Source of the DNA: Thermoanaerobaculia bacterium
GTDB taxonomy: Bacteria > Acidobacteriota > Thermoanaerobaculia > Multivoradales > JAHZIX01
NCBI GenBank assembly: GCA_027069135.1
Contig: JALXFE010000626.1
Span: forward strand, 22,658-86,657
Direction of reading: 5' to 3'
DNA length: 64,000 nt
Below the pieces are notes generated by a model. That model saw only the letters and a program-made list of their open reading frames with translations, searched no databases and was not told the origin of the DNA. The first letter of the stretch is position 1; the number at the start of each line of letters is the position of its first letter. Of the stretch, positions 53,301-61,571 are shown one piece after another. Both the position numbers and the translations under genes were made by a program.

Positions 53301-53920
53301 TCGGTGCGCCCCAGACCGTCTTGGGAGAGAAAGAAGAGATCGTCTCCCACCCGAACGAAATCCGAGGCCCCGAGGATCGAAGGGAGCAAGCGGAAGGTGC
53401 CGGCCCCGGTGCCGTCGGTTCGCCATAGCTCGCCGAAGGTGGCGAACACGAAGACTCCTTCAAGAGGTGCGCCGCTGACGGGCGTGAGGGCGGCCTCTTG
53501 GGTTGTCAGGAGAATCTCGGTCCCGGCCGGAGTTCCGTCGCTGGTCCACAGGGCGAGCTCTTCCGGCCGGGAGGTCTCCCCGCCGAGGCGGGCAATCCAC
53601 ACCACTCGATCTGGTAAGGGGACCAGATCCGGCGGTTCGAGAACCCTGCACCGGTCGGGGCACAGATCCCCCAGGATCCGGGTTCCCGGGCTGGTTCCGT
53701 CGGTGGTCCAGACCTCCCATCCGGTATCCGGTGTCCGGGCGGTGAAAAAAAGACGGCCGCCAGAAGCGACTTCCACATAGTCGCCTACGATCGCCGTGGA
53801 TTCCAAGGGCAAGAAACCCTGGTCGAGCTCGAGGACGAGCTCCGCGAGCTGGGCGTGGGCGTGGGAGGCAAGGAGGAGGGTCAAGCTCAAGACGATGGAA
53901 CGGGTGCGTAAAGTGAGAAT
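50312..53920 (-). CDS. Secreted ELWxxDGT-repeat protein, apparently starting at ATT
   Basis: About sixteen copies of a hyalin-like (L/V)W(R/K/T)(T/S)DGTxxGT repeat fill residues 30-940; such repeats form beta-propeller-like folds. Two C-terminal domains of about 100 residues (from C952 and C1098) share CLxxGRFxVEAxxxDF, DTGTFxFF, NLExxxKVLDG and a final RxFASxGDT. I know these as frequent tails of large exported proteins in Acidobacteriota. The TTG at 53890 would cut into the signal peptide. The in-frame ATT at 53920 stands 8 bp after GGAGG and gives a full signal (RTRSIVLSLTLLLASHAHAQ). No ATG, GTG or other usual start fits that Shine-Dalgarno. Function: probably surface binding; unknown. 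Confidence 0.85.
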   Translation of the reverse strand: MLTLRTRSIVLSLTLLLASHAHAQLAELVLELDQGFLPLESTAIVGDYVEVASGGRLFFTARTPDTGWEVWTTDGTSPGTRILGDLCPDRCRVLEPPDLVPLPDRVVWIARLGGETSRPEELALWTSDGTPAGTEILLTTQEAALTPVSGAPLEGVFVFATFGELWRTDGTGAGTFRLLPSILGASDFVRVGDDLFFLSQDGLGRTDGTVAGTELINDLNDLRQPQDLRFNGERLFIADVSFAVGGTNLLWTSPADGSDFRVVPGLSGSIGRFRGMPKVVGENVFVTTSRVLEGEELWRTDGTLEGTQRITDFANPHPFNDLTGDRIQVIGDQVLLAAREDPDMPFNTVWTTDGTVAGFRRLMNCSASGECPALVDGTRLHRVGDRVVFPVVGRECPQRIITTRGTPAATRAIEGVLGGRCVSNLDNAQKIEDTLYFFADDGRTTVQLWKTDGTPAGTEAVTDPATAPRAQRPPGRWIAPTPRGLVFSQASFASGAAPWLADIDSGQARPLLELDPIRTDTVSLRHISLGERTVFSVPPMSRFDPPFEQVVPASLWSSGGTAATTEPLAVAADLDPLDLRSPALDLAFFTEADGEGGPTSLRSTDGTLAGTRDLASFEGNDNGLLQGPVELDGNAYFWARDAGKLELWRTDGSAAGTAPVMELNSEAVGPFPAASGGLIFFETEEVLNPRQARSRLWATDGTAIGTRVLQDFDLRDPGFFFFGFVEVEGSVLFLAEASAGGLGNTFELWRTDGEPGGTFPVTSTRYLAPANPENLFLYRGEGYFLSNGLWKTDGTEAGTVQVISTPLSPDLRCEGPGKVLGDRLYFPLYDRATGCELWVSDGTTQGSHPLADLHRGLGSSAPDELIVTQETLFFTANDGTHGREVWRTDGTEDGTRLVHDLWPGGESSLPALLARADEGLFFFADDGLRGRELWKIPGQTADACHASATALCLKDGRFRVEAEWKDFRSRRGTGHARPLTSDTGTFWFFDEENLEVMLKVLDGGPVNGHFWTFFGALSNVQYWLTVTDSQTGLARRYFNPSRTFASIGDTRSFGPLGASLTSAPESLAAVPAPLSTVLESHRKTTLGEVCVSSPTTLCLGEGRFAVEATFSDFQGGGGTASAVPLTDDTGTFSFFRESNLELVVKVLDGQAVNGNFWVFFGSLSNVDFDLEVTDTATGRTRTYQNRSRRFASVGDTEAFPGP

Positions 53921-53928
53921 GGGTCTTT

Positions 53929-53933
53929 CCTCC
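53929..53933 (-). promoter_or_regulatory. Ribosome-binding site that decides an ATT start
   Basis: GGAGG on the minus strand lies 8 bases before ATT 53920, the frame that supplies an intact signal peptide. Confidence 0.55.
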
Positions 53934-54189
53934 GAGAAAGTGTGGTCCGAGAATAGATTCTATGCCTAAATCACATAGATCTGGCGCGAGTGTCGTTGTC
54001 CTCTTCAGGCTTCAAGGGCTCCGCGGGCTTCCGTTGTACTTCTTATAGAGGCTACGCGACTCGGGGCCGAAACGTCTAGAGCGAGGTGGAAGTGGGCTTT
54101 GGGTGTCTCGGCAGGGCTGCCGACGTCGGGGGGAAGCTGGATCGAGGGTATGTCAGAAAACAATAGACCGTTCGAGGCGGCCGAAGCAG
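53934..54189. other. Upstream region of the ELWxxDGT gene
   Basis: No gene is visible. A CTATG-N9-CATAG inverted repeat (53969-53987) lies about 50-65 bp before the ATT start and could be an operator, but the arms are only 5 bp. I could not find a convincing promoter. Confidence 0.3.
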
Positions 54190-54222
54190 GGGAGGGGGGG
54201 CGGAAAGCACGGCCCCCCTCCC
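54190..54222 (-). terminator. Strong GC hairpin downstream of the TonB receptor gene
   Basis: GGGAGGGGGG (54190-54199) and CCCCCCTCCC (54213-54222) form a 10-bp perfect stem with a 13-base loop, 20 bp after the receptor stop codon. There is no T-run, so it may terminate poorly or protect the 3' end of the mRNA. Confidence 0.5.
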
Positions 54223-54241
54223 GGAGACCGTTAGAGAGCCG

Positions 54242-57223
54242 CTACCAGGCGACCCGTACGCCGAGCTGGAATTGCCGCGGATCACCGACGCCGCTGGTGA
54301 CGGTGCCGTCAAAATTGAAGATCAGGTTGGTGACCGCCGGAGTCCGGAAGTTGGTCTCGTTGGTCAGGTTGAAGGCATCCAAGATGGCCTGGACCTCCAG
54401 GTTGCCGACGTGAAAGGCCTTCACGACTTTCAAGTCAAAGGAAGAGAATTTGTTGTCCTTCCTTCCCGTGTTGCGTTCCTGGATGGAGCCGTCGGCGTTG
54501 ATCCGATCCTGCGGGGTCTGGGCGACATCGCCGTTTTCCTTCAAGGAGAGGGGTTGCGCCGAGCGGAAGGAGTAGCGCAGGTTGACGTCGAAATCGTAGG
54601 GAGCCTGCCAGAGCACCCAGGCGTTGACCCGGTTGCGCTGGTCGCGGTCCGAGAGGCCCCATTCGGCGTCCAGATCCGTGACCCGGGCGTAGCGGAAGGT
54701 GAAGGGATCCCGTTCGTTGTCGTCGTCGGACTTGTCCTTGGAGTAGGTGTAGTAGCCCTGGAATTCCAGCTTGTCCTTCCACTTCTTGGTCAGGCCGAAC
54801 GTGTAGCCCCGGTACAGGCTCTGGGCGGAGGCCTCCACCACGGTCAAGTTGTTGATTCCGTTGAAGCCACCCGGAGCGAGACCGCTGCCCCAGGGGGAAC
54901 CCAGGAGGGGGTCGTTACGGTTGACGAAGCGGGTCAGATGCTCCGTCTTGGCGTAGTTGTATTTGAAGAGCAGGGATAGGCCGCGGGAGACTTCCCGCTC
55001 GTAGGAGGCGGCGGCGGCAAAGGTCCTCGGGTTCTGGAAGTCCTTGTCGACGACGAAGACATCCGGTAGGAAGGGATCTCCTACTTCGCTGGCCGGGATG
55101 AGCTCGCCGTAGGCCGGAACCGCTCCCAGAATCCCGGTCAGGGCACTGTTGCGAAAGAGCGTCTGGCCGCGGCTGCCATTGGTGGAGCGCGTCGAGGCGA
55201 AGGCCAAGCCCGGAACTCGGGCGTAGTAGAGGCCAGCGCTCGCCCGCACGACGGATTTCCCATCGTCCGTCGGATCCCAGGCAATGCCCAGGCGGGGCTG
55301 CCACATGCTGGTGTCGGAGGGGATCTCGCCGTCCGAAGGGAATTCCTGGCCGTTCACTGTCTGACCGATGAAATCCGCGTAGAACACCTCGTCGGCCGGG
55401 GTGATGACATCCGGTTGGATCTGTGCCTCCCAGCGCAGACCGTAGGTCACCGTCAGGTTGGAGCGGGGCTGCCAGGTATCCTGGAAGAAGACCGCTGGTT
55501 CGTCCGCATCGATGGTCTGAGTCCCGGATTCTTCGACCGTCAATCCGCCGACGCCGGCTTGCTGGAGATAGAGCAGCACCGGACCGGTAATGCTCGTTCC
55601 CGGAGGACAGACCCCGGTCTGGGAGTTGCTGCCGTCGGAGCACTCGACATAGTTCGGGTTGTTGACGAAGTTGAGGAAGCCGTCGGTAGAGCCGAAGATC
55701 ACGCGCCCGTTGCCGAAGCCGACGAACGTTTGGGCAGCCTCCGTCCGGTTGTACTCGACGCCGGCCTTGAAGGTGTGGCTATCCTTCAACCAGGTGACGT
55801 TGTCGTTGAGCTGGTAGCGGGTGTCGTCGTAAACCACCGGGATGAAGAAAGGCATACCAAAGCGATAGCCACGGCCGAAATCGAAGGCGGTATCCGGAAA
55901 GGGGCGTCCGGTGGCCGGATTGATGGGACCGTCGTAGGGCCGGGGGCGATCCTCCAGGGCCCATTGGAAGCGCAGCTCGTTGAGGAAATCACCGGAGAGA
56001 TTGGAGATCAAGGAGCCGCTGATGGCGTTCGATTCGACCTTCTCGACGGCGTTGGCGCTGCGGCCCCAGGAATCGACATCGAAAGTGCCGTTGCTCTGTT
56101 CGATATCGAAGTAGTTGTAGCGAATGGTAAAGAGCTGGCTGGGCGTCGGGGTCCAGTCGAGCTTTGCCAAGGCGACGAAGGCGTCGTCGTTGCGTTCGAT
56201 GGGGAGGTTCTCTCCGGGACTGCCGAGGGCTGCGAAAGCGTCCACCACCCGCTGCTCGATGCGGTTGGGATCGTTCTGCTTGGTCTGGTCACCGCTCTGG
56301 AGATCCGCGGCGACGAAGAAGAAGAGCTTGTCCTCCTTGAGGGGGCCGCCGATGGTGAAACCGACCTGCTCCTGCTCCGAGTCGAATTTCGGCTCGTCCG
56401 TGCCGTCCTGGCGCTCCGCTTCCGTCGACAGGGAGTCGTCCTTGTAGAAGATATGGGCGGTACCGCTTAGGTCGTTGGTTCCAGCCTTAGTGATCACGTT
56501 GACGAAGCCGGAGGACGACCGGCCGAATTCTGCCGGCGCACCGTCGGCGACCACGACCAATTCCTGGACCGCATCCAGGTTGAAGGTGAAGGCCGGTCGC
56601 TGGCCGCCTCGCTGCTCCCCGAAGAAGGGGTTGTTGAAGTCTGCGCCGTCTACCGAAATGTTGTTTTGGATACCCTTCTGGCCGTTGACGGAGATCTCGT
56701 CTCCGTCGGGGCCCTGGACGATGCCGACCCCCGGCGTGAGGTTCATGAAGTCGAGCATGTTGCGGCCGTTGTTGGGCAGACCCTCGATGGCTTCGCGGTC
56801 GATCTGGACGGAATTCTCGACCCGGCTGGTCTCGATGAGAGCTGCCTCCCCGGTCACCAGGATGGTGTCCTGGACCGCTGATATTTTCATCGTTAGCCGG
56901 AGGTTGACGGTCTGGCCGACCGTGAGCCGGATCCCCTCTCGGACGATGGTGGAGAAACCGTCGAGGGCGGACGTAACCTTGTAGGGCCCCAGGGGCAGGA
57001 GGAGGCCGCGGAAGCGCCCTCGGCTGTCGGTGATGAGCACCTTTTCAAAGTTGGTGCCGGTGTTGAGCAGGGTCACCGTGACACCCGGTAGGGCACCGCC
57101 GGATTCGTCGATGACGGTGCCCTCGATGATGCCGGTGGTGGCCTGACTCTGAGCCTGAGCCACGGGCGTTCCCCAAAGGGCAAGGGTTAAGAGGATATAG
57201 ATTACTCCTAGACGTCTCGACAT
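54242..57223 (-). CDS. Oar-like TonB-dependent outer-membrane receptor
   Basis: I chose ATG 57223 because AGGAGGT lies 5 bp upstream and a signal peptide follows directly (IYILLTLALWGTPVAQAQ). After it comes a carboxypeptidase-regulatory-like domain (IIEGTVIDESGGALPGVTVTL...). The plug domain (ETSRVENSVQIDREAIEGLP, then NNISVDGADFNNPFF and GFVNVITKAGTN) is next, and the beta-barrel ends in an aromatic strand (FQLGVRVAW). The total of 993 residues is normal for the Oar/CarboxypepD_reg receptors that are numerous in Acidobacteriota. They take up bulky substrates through the outer membrane using TonB energy. Substrate unknown; no SusD-like partner is adjacent. Confidence 0.92.
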   Translation of the reverse strand: MSRRLGVIYILLTLALWGTPVAQAQSQATTGIIEGTVIDESGGALPGVTVTLLNTGTNFEKVLITDSRGRFRGLLLPLGPYKVTSALDGFSTIVREGIRLTVGQTVNLRLTMKISAVQDTILVTGEAALIETSRVENSVQIDREAIEGLPNNGRNMLDFMNLTPGVGIVQGPDGDEISVNGQKGIQNNISVDGADFNNPFFGEQRGGQRPAFTFNLDAVQELVVVADGAPAEFGRSSSGFVNVITKAGTNDLSGTAHIFYKDDSLSTEAERQDGTDEPKFDSEQEQVGFTIGGPLKEDKLFFFVAADLQSGDQTKQNDPNRIEQRVVDAFAALGSPGENLPIERNDDAFVALAKLDWTPTPSQLFTIRYNYFDIEQSNGTFDVDSWGRSANAVEKVESNAISGSLISNLSGDFLNELRFQWALEDRPRPYDGPINPATGRPFPDTAFDFGRGYRFGMPFFIPVVYDDTRYQLNDNVTWLKDSHTFKAGVEYNRTEAAQTFVGFGNGRVIFGSTDGFLNFVNNPNYVECSDGSNSQTGVCPPGTSITGPVLLYLQQAGVGGLTVEESGTQTIDADEPAVFFQDTWQPRSNLTVTYGLRWEAQIQPDVITPADEVFYADFIGQTVNGQEFPSDGEIPSDTSMWQPRLGIAWDPTDDGKSVVRASAGLYYARVPGLAFASTRSTNGSRGQTLFRNSALTGILGAVPAYGELIPASEVGDPFLPDVFVVDKDFQNPRTFAAAASYEREVSRGLSLLFKYNYAKTEHLTRFVNRNDPLLGSPWGSGLAPGGFNGINNLTVVEASAQSLYRGYTFGLTKKWKDKLEFQGYYTYSKDKSDDDNERDPFTFRYARVTDLDAEWGLSDRDQRNRVNAWVLWQAPYDFDVNLRYSFRSAQPLSLKENGDVAQTPQDRINADGSIQERNTGRKDNKFSSFDLKVVKAFHVGNLEVQAILDAFNLTNETNFRTPAVTNLIFNFDGTVTSGVGDPRQFQLGVRVAW

Positions 57224-57279
57224 GGGTGACCTCCTGGTTGTGGGCCGCTGGACCCAAAGACTTGCGTAAGGCATACCGA

Positions 57280-57309
57280 TCTATACTTTTTTCCCGACTC
57301 GGGTTCGAA
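57280..57309 (-). promoter_or_regulatory. Candidate promoter of the TonB receptor gene
   Basis: On the minus strand TTCGAA (57309-57304), an 18-bp spacer and TATAGA (57285-57280) give a plausible but imperfect promoter about 50 bp before the receptor ATG. The spacer holds a CCCGAGTCGGG odd palindrome that could be an operator. The rest of the 57224-57538 gap is without genes. Confidence 0.3.
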
Positions 57310-57439
57310 GAATTACCTATTTGTAACACGGAATGGGCCGGTACGGACCAGTCTATGACCTGCCATGGTACGGAGACATCCCTTAGGGATATCGTTGGCA
57401 TCAAACTGGCGTGCAGAAGAAATCTGTGAAGAAGAGTAC

Positions 57440-57459
57440 GAGGCGGGACTGCCCGCCTC
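57440..57459 (-). terminator. Hairpin downstream of the carboxypeptidase-regulatory-like gene
   Basis: GAGGCGGG and CCCGCCTC pair perfectly around ACTG. On the minus strand a pyrimidine-rich tract (GTACTCTTCTTC) follows, 80 bp after the stop at 57539. Confidence 0.5.
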
Positions 57460-57538
57460 CCGCCCAGGGCCTCTTTAAGGGCAGACGCCGGGACGCTTTA
57501 GGCCTTCCTCCGGCGCCCACACCCCAAAGGGGAGGGCC

Positions 57539-59860
57539 CTACCGCGTCACACGAAGGCTCCCCACATCACCGGTCGTCCCATGGTTTGTGGCTCCTTTGC
57601 CCTGCCCTTCCGCTAACGAAAGCCGTAGCTCTGCATTCGGAGCCAGGACCCCGGACACGCACCGCCGTTCCACGGGCTTTCCGTCGCGCACGGGACTGGA
57701 GCAGAACTCGTAGACGGCCGGCTCCATTCTCGGCAAGGTCAGTGCGACGGGCCACTGCTCCGAACCGCCGTGAAGGTCCGCCCAACGCTGCTTGACGAGA
57801 AACAGGGGCGCTTCGGCTCCGTTCCAGCGCAGAACCGCCCCGAGTAGCTCGGCCCTCGGATGGCCGGGCCGGGGCTCCAAGATGAGCGTTCCCCCGAGTT
57901 CCCCGACTTCAATTCTCGCTTCTTCATCCGATGGCGGCAGGAGCAGCGCCCGTGCTGCGTAGCCCTCCGGAAAAATCATCACCGCCAGCTGCGCTGCTTC
58001 CGGCGGGACACCGATCTCAAAGGAACCTCGAAGGTCCGATTGCAGCATCACGTTGGGGGATGGCAGAGGCCTGCCATCGGCTCCGACGGGTTGACTGTCG
58101 ACTCCGGCACCTACCACCGGCCCATAGGCGCTGATGACCCGCCCACGCACCGAAGAGGATCCCATCACCAGACGGATCTCTTCTGAGGACCCGCCGCCGG
58201 AGACCTCTACCTCTTCTTTCGAGCTCTTCCGCGCTCTACCCTGGGCGAAGAATTGGTAGCGGCCAGGGATCAAGGGCTTCGCCTCGAACCTCCCGTCCGC
58301 ATCCGTAGAGCCCGAGTATCTCAGGTACTCGCCTTCGAGGCCGATGCCCGTGACGCTGACTCCGGTCACCGGCTCGCCGATCTCATCCACCACCTCTCCC
58401 CACACCTCTCCCGTCGGCAGCTCCATGGCCACCTCAACGACGGCGCCGGGGGCGTCGGGCTCTTCTACGTCTAGCGGGGGGAGGTCGATCTCTTGACTGG
58501 ATTCGGTTTCCGGCCATTGCAGGACGACCTTGAAGCGTCCGGCCCGCGGCAAGTAGCCGTGGAAACGACCGTCCGGTTCCGCGAAGAAATGCACCCTCGG
58601 GGAACCGTGAAGGCCACCGAACCAGAGATGGGCCGAGACCGGCTCCCCATTTCGCTCCAGCGTCCCGTGAACGTGGATCACTGGAACGTTGACGAAGATG
58701 GGGGGGCCTCCGGCGAGAACCTCGACGGATTCCCGGTGCCAGCGGTCCCCGCGTTCGCTTTCAAGCTCCAGGGTGTATTCGCCGGCCGGGAGGACTTCCG
58801 GCCGCCAGGATCCGTCCTCGGCGGTCTTCCCTTCCCGCTCCGGGGCCCCAAACTTTCGAGGGTCCCTCGGGGAGAGCCGGACCTTCCAGGGCTTTGCTTG
58901 GGGATCATGGGGCGGAGTTACGAGAACCTCGATCCCTACCGGAGGACTCAGGGTCAGCGGCTGCCGAAGCGTCGCTTCCAGCCCTTCGCGAAGGTCGACC
59001 GAGAACGGCTCCCCACCGGCATATCCTGGAGCCTGGGCCGACACCAGCACGGGGCCCGGCCGGAGCCCCTCAAATTGGAAGAACCCACCCCGGCCCGGGC
59101 GAACCCTCATCCGGCGCTCCCGCAAGCTTCCCTTTGCCGGCTGCTGGCCGGGAATCCTTGTGGCATCTTCCAACCAGACCTCCACACCCTCGAGGAGGGG
59201 CGACCCATCCGCGGTCTGGACTTCCCCTACCAGGGAGGCCCCAGCGGCGGCTCGTACGGTGCCGATGTCGCGACGTTCCCCGGTGCCCAGGTGAACATCC
59301 CACAGGTAGTGACCGGCGAAACCGTAAGCTTTGAGGCGCAGATCAAAGCGACCCGCCGGAGGGGGGCACTCAAAGAGCCCCTCTGCATCCACGGGGCACG
59401 AGAAACGAGCCTCTTTTGGGAACGGCCCATCCTTCGTCGTCCGATCCGGGGAGGGCTGGGCTGTGCCGATGAGCTCCGTTGGCCGCCCGATTCCGCGGGC
59501 AGTGATCACGCGGCCCGTGAGAACCGCCGTGGGATAGCAGGTGAGTACCAGGCCGGGGAGGGGGGCGGCCGGACCCAGATCCAGCTCGGGGCACCAGATT
59601 CCCTCCACCTCGAATCGAAGGAGCCTTCCCGCGCCCTCCGGAATCTGAAGCTTCAAGAGGCCAGGGACGGTTCCCGTGGCGACCACGGTCGCCCCCTCCG
59701 TCCCGGGGGTGGTGACCGAGATGGGGAACCCTTGGGCCTCGTCGTTCACCGGGGAGGCCGCCAGCTCCACCGTCACGGTCCAACGCTGCGGAGGCGATCC
59801 CTCCGCATCCGGGTAAGCCAGAGCCGTAGCGGCAAAGAGCAGGAGGCTGGCTAGGCGCAA
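57539..59860 (-). CDS. Large exported protein of repeated carboxypeptidase-regulatory-like domains
   Basis: The frame is open to 60001, but the signal peptide (LRLASLLLFAATALA) only begins at TTG 59860, which I take as the start; a GGGGG lies 8 bp before it. The 773 residues hold several Ig-like carboxypeptidase-regulatory/SpaA-type units with phrases such as GxVxxADGSPLLEGVEVWL, GRFDLRLKAYGFAGHYL, EVVDEIGEPVTGVSVTGIGLEG and GRVISAYGPVVGAGV. There is no catalytic motif. Such proteins are thought to be surface or periplasmic scaffolds. The start overlaps the end of the small Cys-rich gene by 10 bp, so both are probably made together. Confidence 0.7.
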   Translation of the reverse strand: MRLASLLLFAATALAYPDAEGSPPQRWTVTVELAASPVNDEAQGFPISVTTPGTEGATVVATGTVPGLLKLQIPEGAGRLLRFEVEGIWCPELDLGPAAPLPGLVLTCYPTAVLTGRVITARGIGRPTELIGTAQPSPDRTTKDGPFPKEARFSCPVDAEGLFECPPPAGRFDLRLKAYGFAGHYLWDVHLGTGERRDIGTVRAAAGASLVGEVQTADGSPLLEGVEVWLEDATRIPGQQPAKGSLRERRMRVRPGRGGFFQFEGLRPGPVLVSAQAPGYAGGEPFSVDLREGLEATLRQPLTLSPPVGIEVLVTPPHDPQAKPWKVRLSPRDPRKFGAPEREGKTAEDGSWRPEVLPAGEYTLELESERGDRWHRESVEVLAGGPPIFVNVPVIHVHGTLERNGEPVSAHLWFGGLHGSPRVHFFAEPDGRFHGYLPRAGRFKVVLQWPETESSQEIDLPPLDVEEPDAPGAVVEVAMELPTGEVWGEVVDEIGEPVTGVSVTGIGLEGEYLRYSGSTDADGRFEAKPLIPGRYQFFAQGRARKSSKEEVEVSGGGSSEEIRLVMGSSSVRGRVISAYGPVVGAGVDSQPVGADGRPLPSPNVMLQSDLRGSFEIGVPPEAAQLAVMIFPEGYAARALLLPPSDEEARIEVGELGGTLILEPRPGHPRAELLGAVLRWNGAEAPLFLVKQRWADLHGGSEQWPVALTLPRMEPAVYEFCSSPVRDGKPVERRCVSGVLAPNAELRLSLAEGQGKGATNHGTTGDVGSLRVTR

Positions 59861-60165
59861 GTGGCCGAACCCCCGGAGGTAGCACAAACGACATCTCCAT
59901 TCTCGTCGGTGAGTTCGCAGTTTTTCTGCCCATCCTGGCCCAGGAGTGCATTGGCGCAGAACACCGTGACGGTACCGTTGGGCAACGGCAGGAAGGAGCA
60001 CTTCTTGCCGCAGTACTGCGGTGGAGGTGGAGGCGGATGCGAAGGGTTGTTACAGTCCCCGCCCGGATCGTAAAGCTGGGCGGGAATCTGCGCTGGCGCT
60101 ACCAGCATCAGGAAAAAGAGCAGCCCGCAGTACACAAGTTGCTTCCGAGACAAGAAACCTTTCAT
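59851..60165 (-). CDS. Small Cys-rich secreted protein
   Basis: ATG 60165 has GGAG 8 bp upstream (the in-frame ATG at 60177 lacks one). The 104-residue product has a signal peptide (LVYCGLLFFLMLVAPAQIPAQ), then a short segment with six PPPPPP residues and eight cysteines in the mature part (QYCGKKCSF, TVFCAN, KNCEL, VVCATS, ATCA and one in GGDCNN), fit for disulfides. The LPNGTVTVFCAN and LTDENGDVVCATS segments look like two related beta hairpins. I know no family. It is coupled to the downstream 773-residue protein and may bind it. Confidence 0.6.
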   Translation of the reverse strand: MKGFLSRKQLVYCGLLFFLMLVAPAQIPAQLYDPGGDCNNPSHPPPPPPQYCGKKCSFLPLPNGTVTVFCANALLGQDGQKNCELTDENGDVVCATSGGSATCA

Positions 60166-60347
60166 TTGAATCTCCATCTATCGTTAGAGCGGCCCCGAGA
60201 GCCTAGGTCGAAACCATTGTTCTCTTCAAGGCTGCCAGAGGATATTGCGTGTGTCAAGATATTCAGAAGAAAGCTATGGTCTCCGGAGTTGGTCTCCTCG
60301 CGGTCTTCGAGAGCCGCCTACAGAGTCCGTGGTAGCGTTCTCCGCCG

Positions 60348-61355
60348 ATGATTTCTCTCCCGGTGACCCCTCGAGGTCGTTACGCACCGACACCCTCCGG
60401 CCTTCTCCATGTCGGCAACGCGCGTACTGCGCTGGTGGCCTGGCTCTCGGCGCGCTCCGCCGGTGGCAGCTTTCTGATGCGCCTCGAGGACCTGGACGGG
60501 CCGCGGACGGTGGCGGGGGCCGCCGAGAGGGCCCTCGAGGATCTCGCCTGGTTGGGATTGGATTGGGATGAGGGTCCGGATCTCGGAGGCTCCTTCGGAC
60601 CCTATGTGCAATCGCAGCGGAGCGCAGCCTACGAAGAAGCCTTGGAGCGGCTGGCGCAGGAGGAATGCCTCTTTCCCTGTGGCCGCTCGCGCAAGGATCT
60701 GCGGGGGTTGGCGACGGCTCCCCACGGCGGTGGCGCTGGAGCGGGACCGCCCGCCTATCCGAAGGCCTGGCGCCCACGGGAGCTGGCAGCCGACTGGTTC
60801 GGGGGGTTTCTTTCCGGGGAAGGGCCGGAGAAAGCGATCCGTTTCAAAGTTCATGACCGACCGGTGCGGTTCACGGATCGGCTCCAGGGGGACCAGGAAG
60901 AGCGGGTGGATCTCAGCGTCGGAGACTTCATCCTCAAGCGACGGGACGGCGTCTGGGCCTACCAATTGGCAGTGGTGGTGGACGACCTGGCCATGGGGGT
61001 TACTGAGGTCGTGCGAGGCGTGGATCTGTTGGACTCCACCGCCCGCCAGATCCAGCTCATCGAAGCCTTGGGAGGCGAGATACCCGCCTATGGGCATGTT
61101 CCCCTGGTGCTCAACTCCGATGGGGAGAAGCTCTCCAAGCGGGATTCGGGCTCCACTCTGGGGGCCCTACGTGAGGCGGGGGTCTCGGCCCATCACCTGG
61201 TAGGCGCTTTCGCCCATTCCTTAGAGCTACGGCATTCTGCCGCGCCATGCTCGGCGGCGAGCCTGGTCGAGGATTTTTCTTGGAACCGGCTCCGCCGTAG
61301 TCCCTGGCAACTTCCACGGGGCTTCGAGGAGCGGCTTCGGAGCCAAGCTGTTTGA
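60348..61355 (+). CDS. gluQ: Glutamyl-Q tRNA(Asp) synthetase
   Basis: The 335-residue protein is a shortened glutamyl-tRNA synthetase: only the catalytic domain is present, as in GluQRS (YadB). It has the HIGH-type motif in PSGLLHVGNA, the paired MRLEDLDGPR segment, cysteines in the CLFPCGRSR zinc-binding place, YQLAVVVDDLAMGVTEVVRG, and the KMSKS-type KLSKRD. The anticodon-binding domain of GltX is missing. GluQRS attaches glutamate to the queuosine of tRNA-Asp in the cytoplasm. There is no clear ribosome site before ATG 60348. The gene lies immediately upstream of an IS66 remnant. Confidence 0.92.
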   Translation: MISLPVTPRGRYAPTPSGLLHVGNARTALVAWLSARSAGGSFLMRLEDLDGPRTVAGAAERALEDLAWLGLDWDEGPDLGGSFGPYVQSQRSAAYEEALERLAQEECLFPCGRSRKDLRGLATAPHGGGAGAGPPAYPKAWRPRELAADWFGGFLSGEGPEKAIRFKVHDRPVRFTDRLQGDQEERVDLSVGDFILKRRDGVWAYQLAVVVDDLAMGVTEVVRGVDLLDSTARQIQLIEALGGEIPAYGHVPLVLNSDGEKLSKRDSGSTLGALREAGVSAHHLVGAFAHSLELRHSAAPCSAASLVEDFSWNRLRRSPWQLPRGFEERLRSQAV

Positions 61356-61501
61356 GTTTCTCTTCAGGGTCGAGATGGGATATCCGAGCCAACAATGAGT
61401 CATCGGCATCCTCGGCGGACTCGGCCCTTAGGCTTACAAATCTTGGCAATCTCAACCCATTTTCTGGTCGATTACTTTACTGGGACCAACCCCAAAGGAT
61501 C

Positions 61502-61521
61502 GTAAGACCTCGCCGTACCCC
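61502..61521 (+). repeat. IS66 left terminal inverted repeat
   Basis: GTAAGACCTCGCCGTACCCC starts with the GTAA expected of IS66 ends and pairs with 62728-62747. Confidence 0.85.
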
Positions 61522-61571
61522 ACCTAGCACCGGCCCTGAATCTGGGCGATGGTTTCCCCAGGAGGAAACCG

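Noticed and set aside
51224..53428. Plus-strand frame of 734 codons opposite the ELWxxDGT gene
   Set aside because: The minus-strand frame carries regular ELWxxDGT repeats; the opposite frame merely mirrors them.
60252..60257. Perfect minus-strand TTGACA upstream of the small Cys-rich gene
   Set aside because: No acceptable -10 lies 16-18 bp downstream, so I do not call a promoter.
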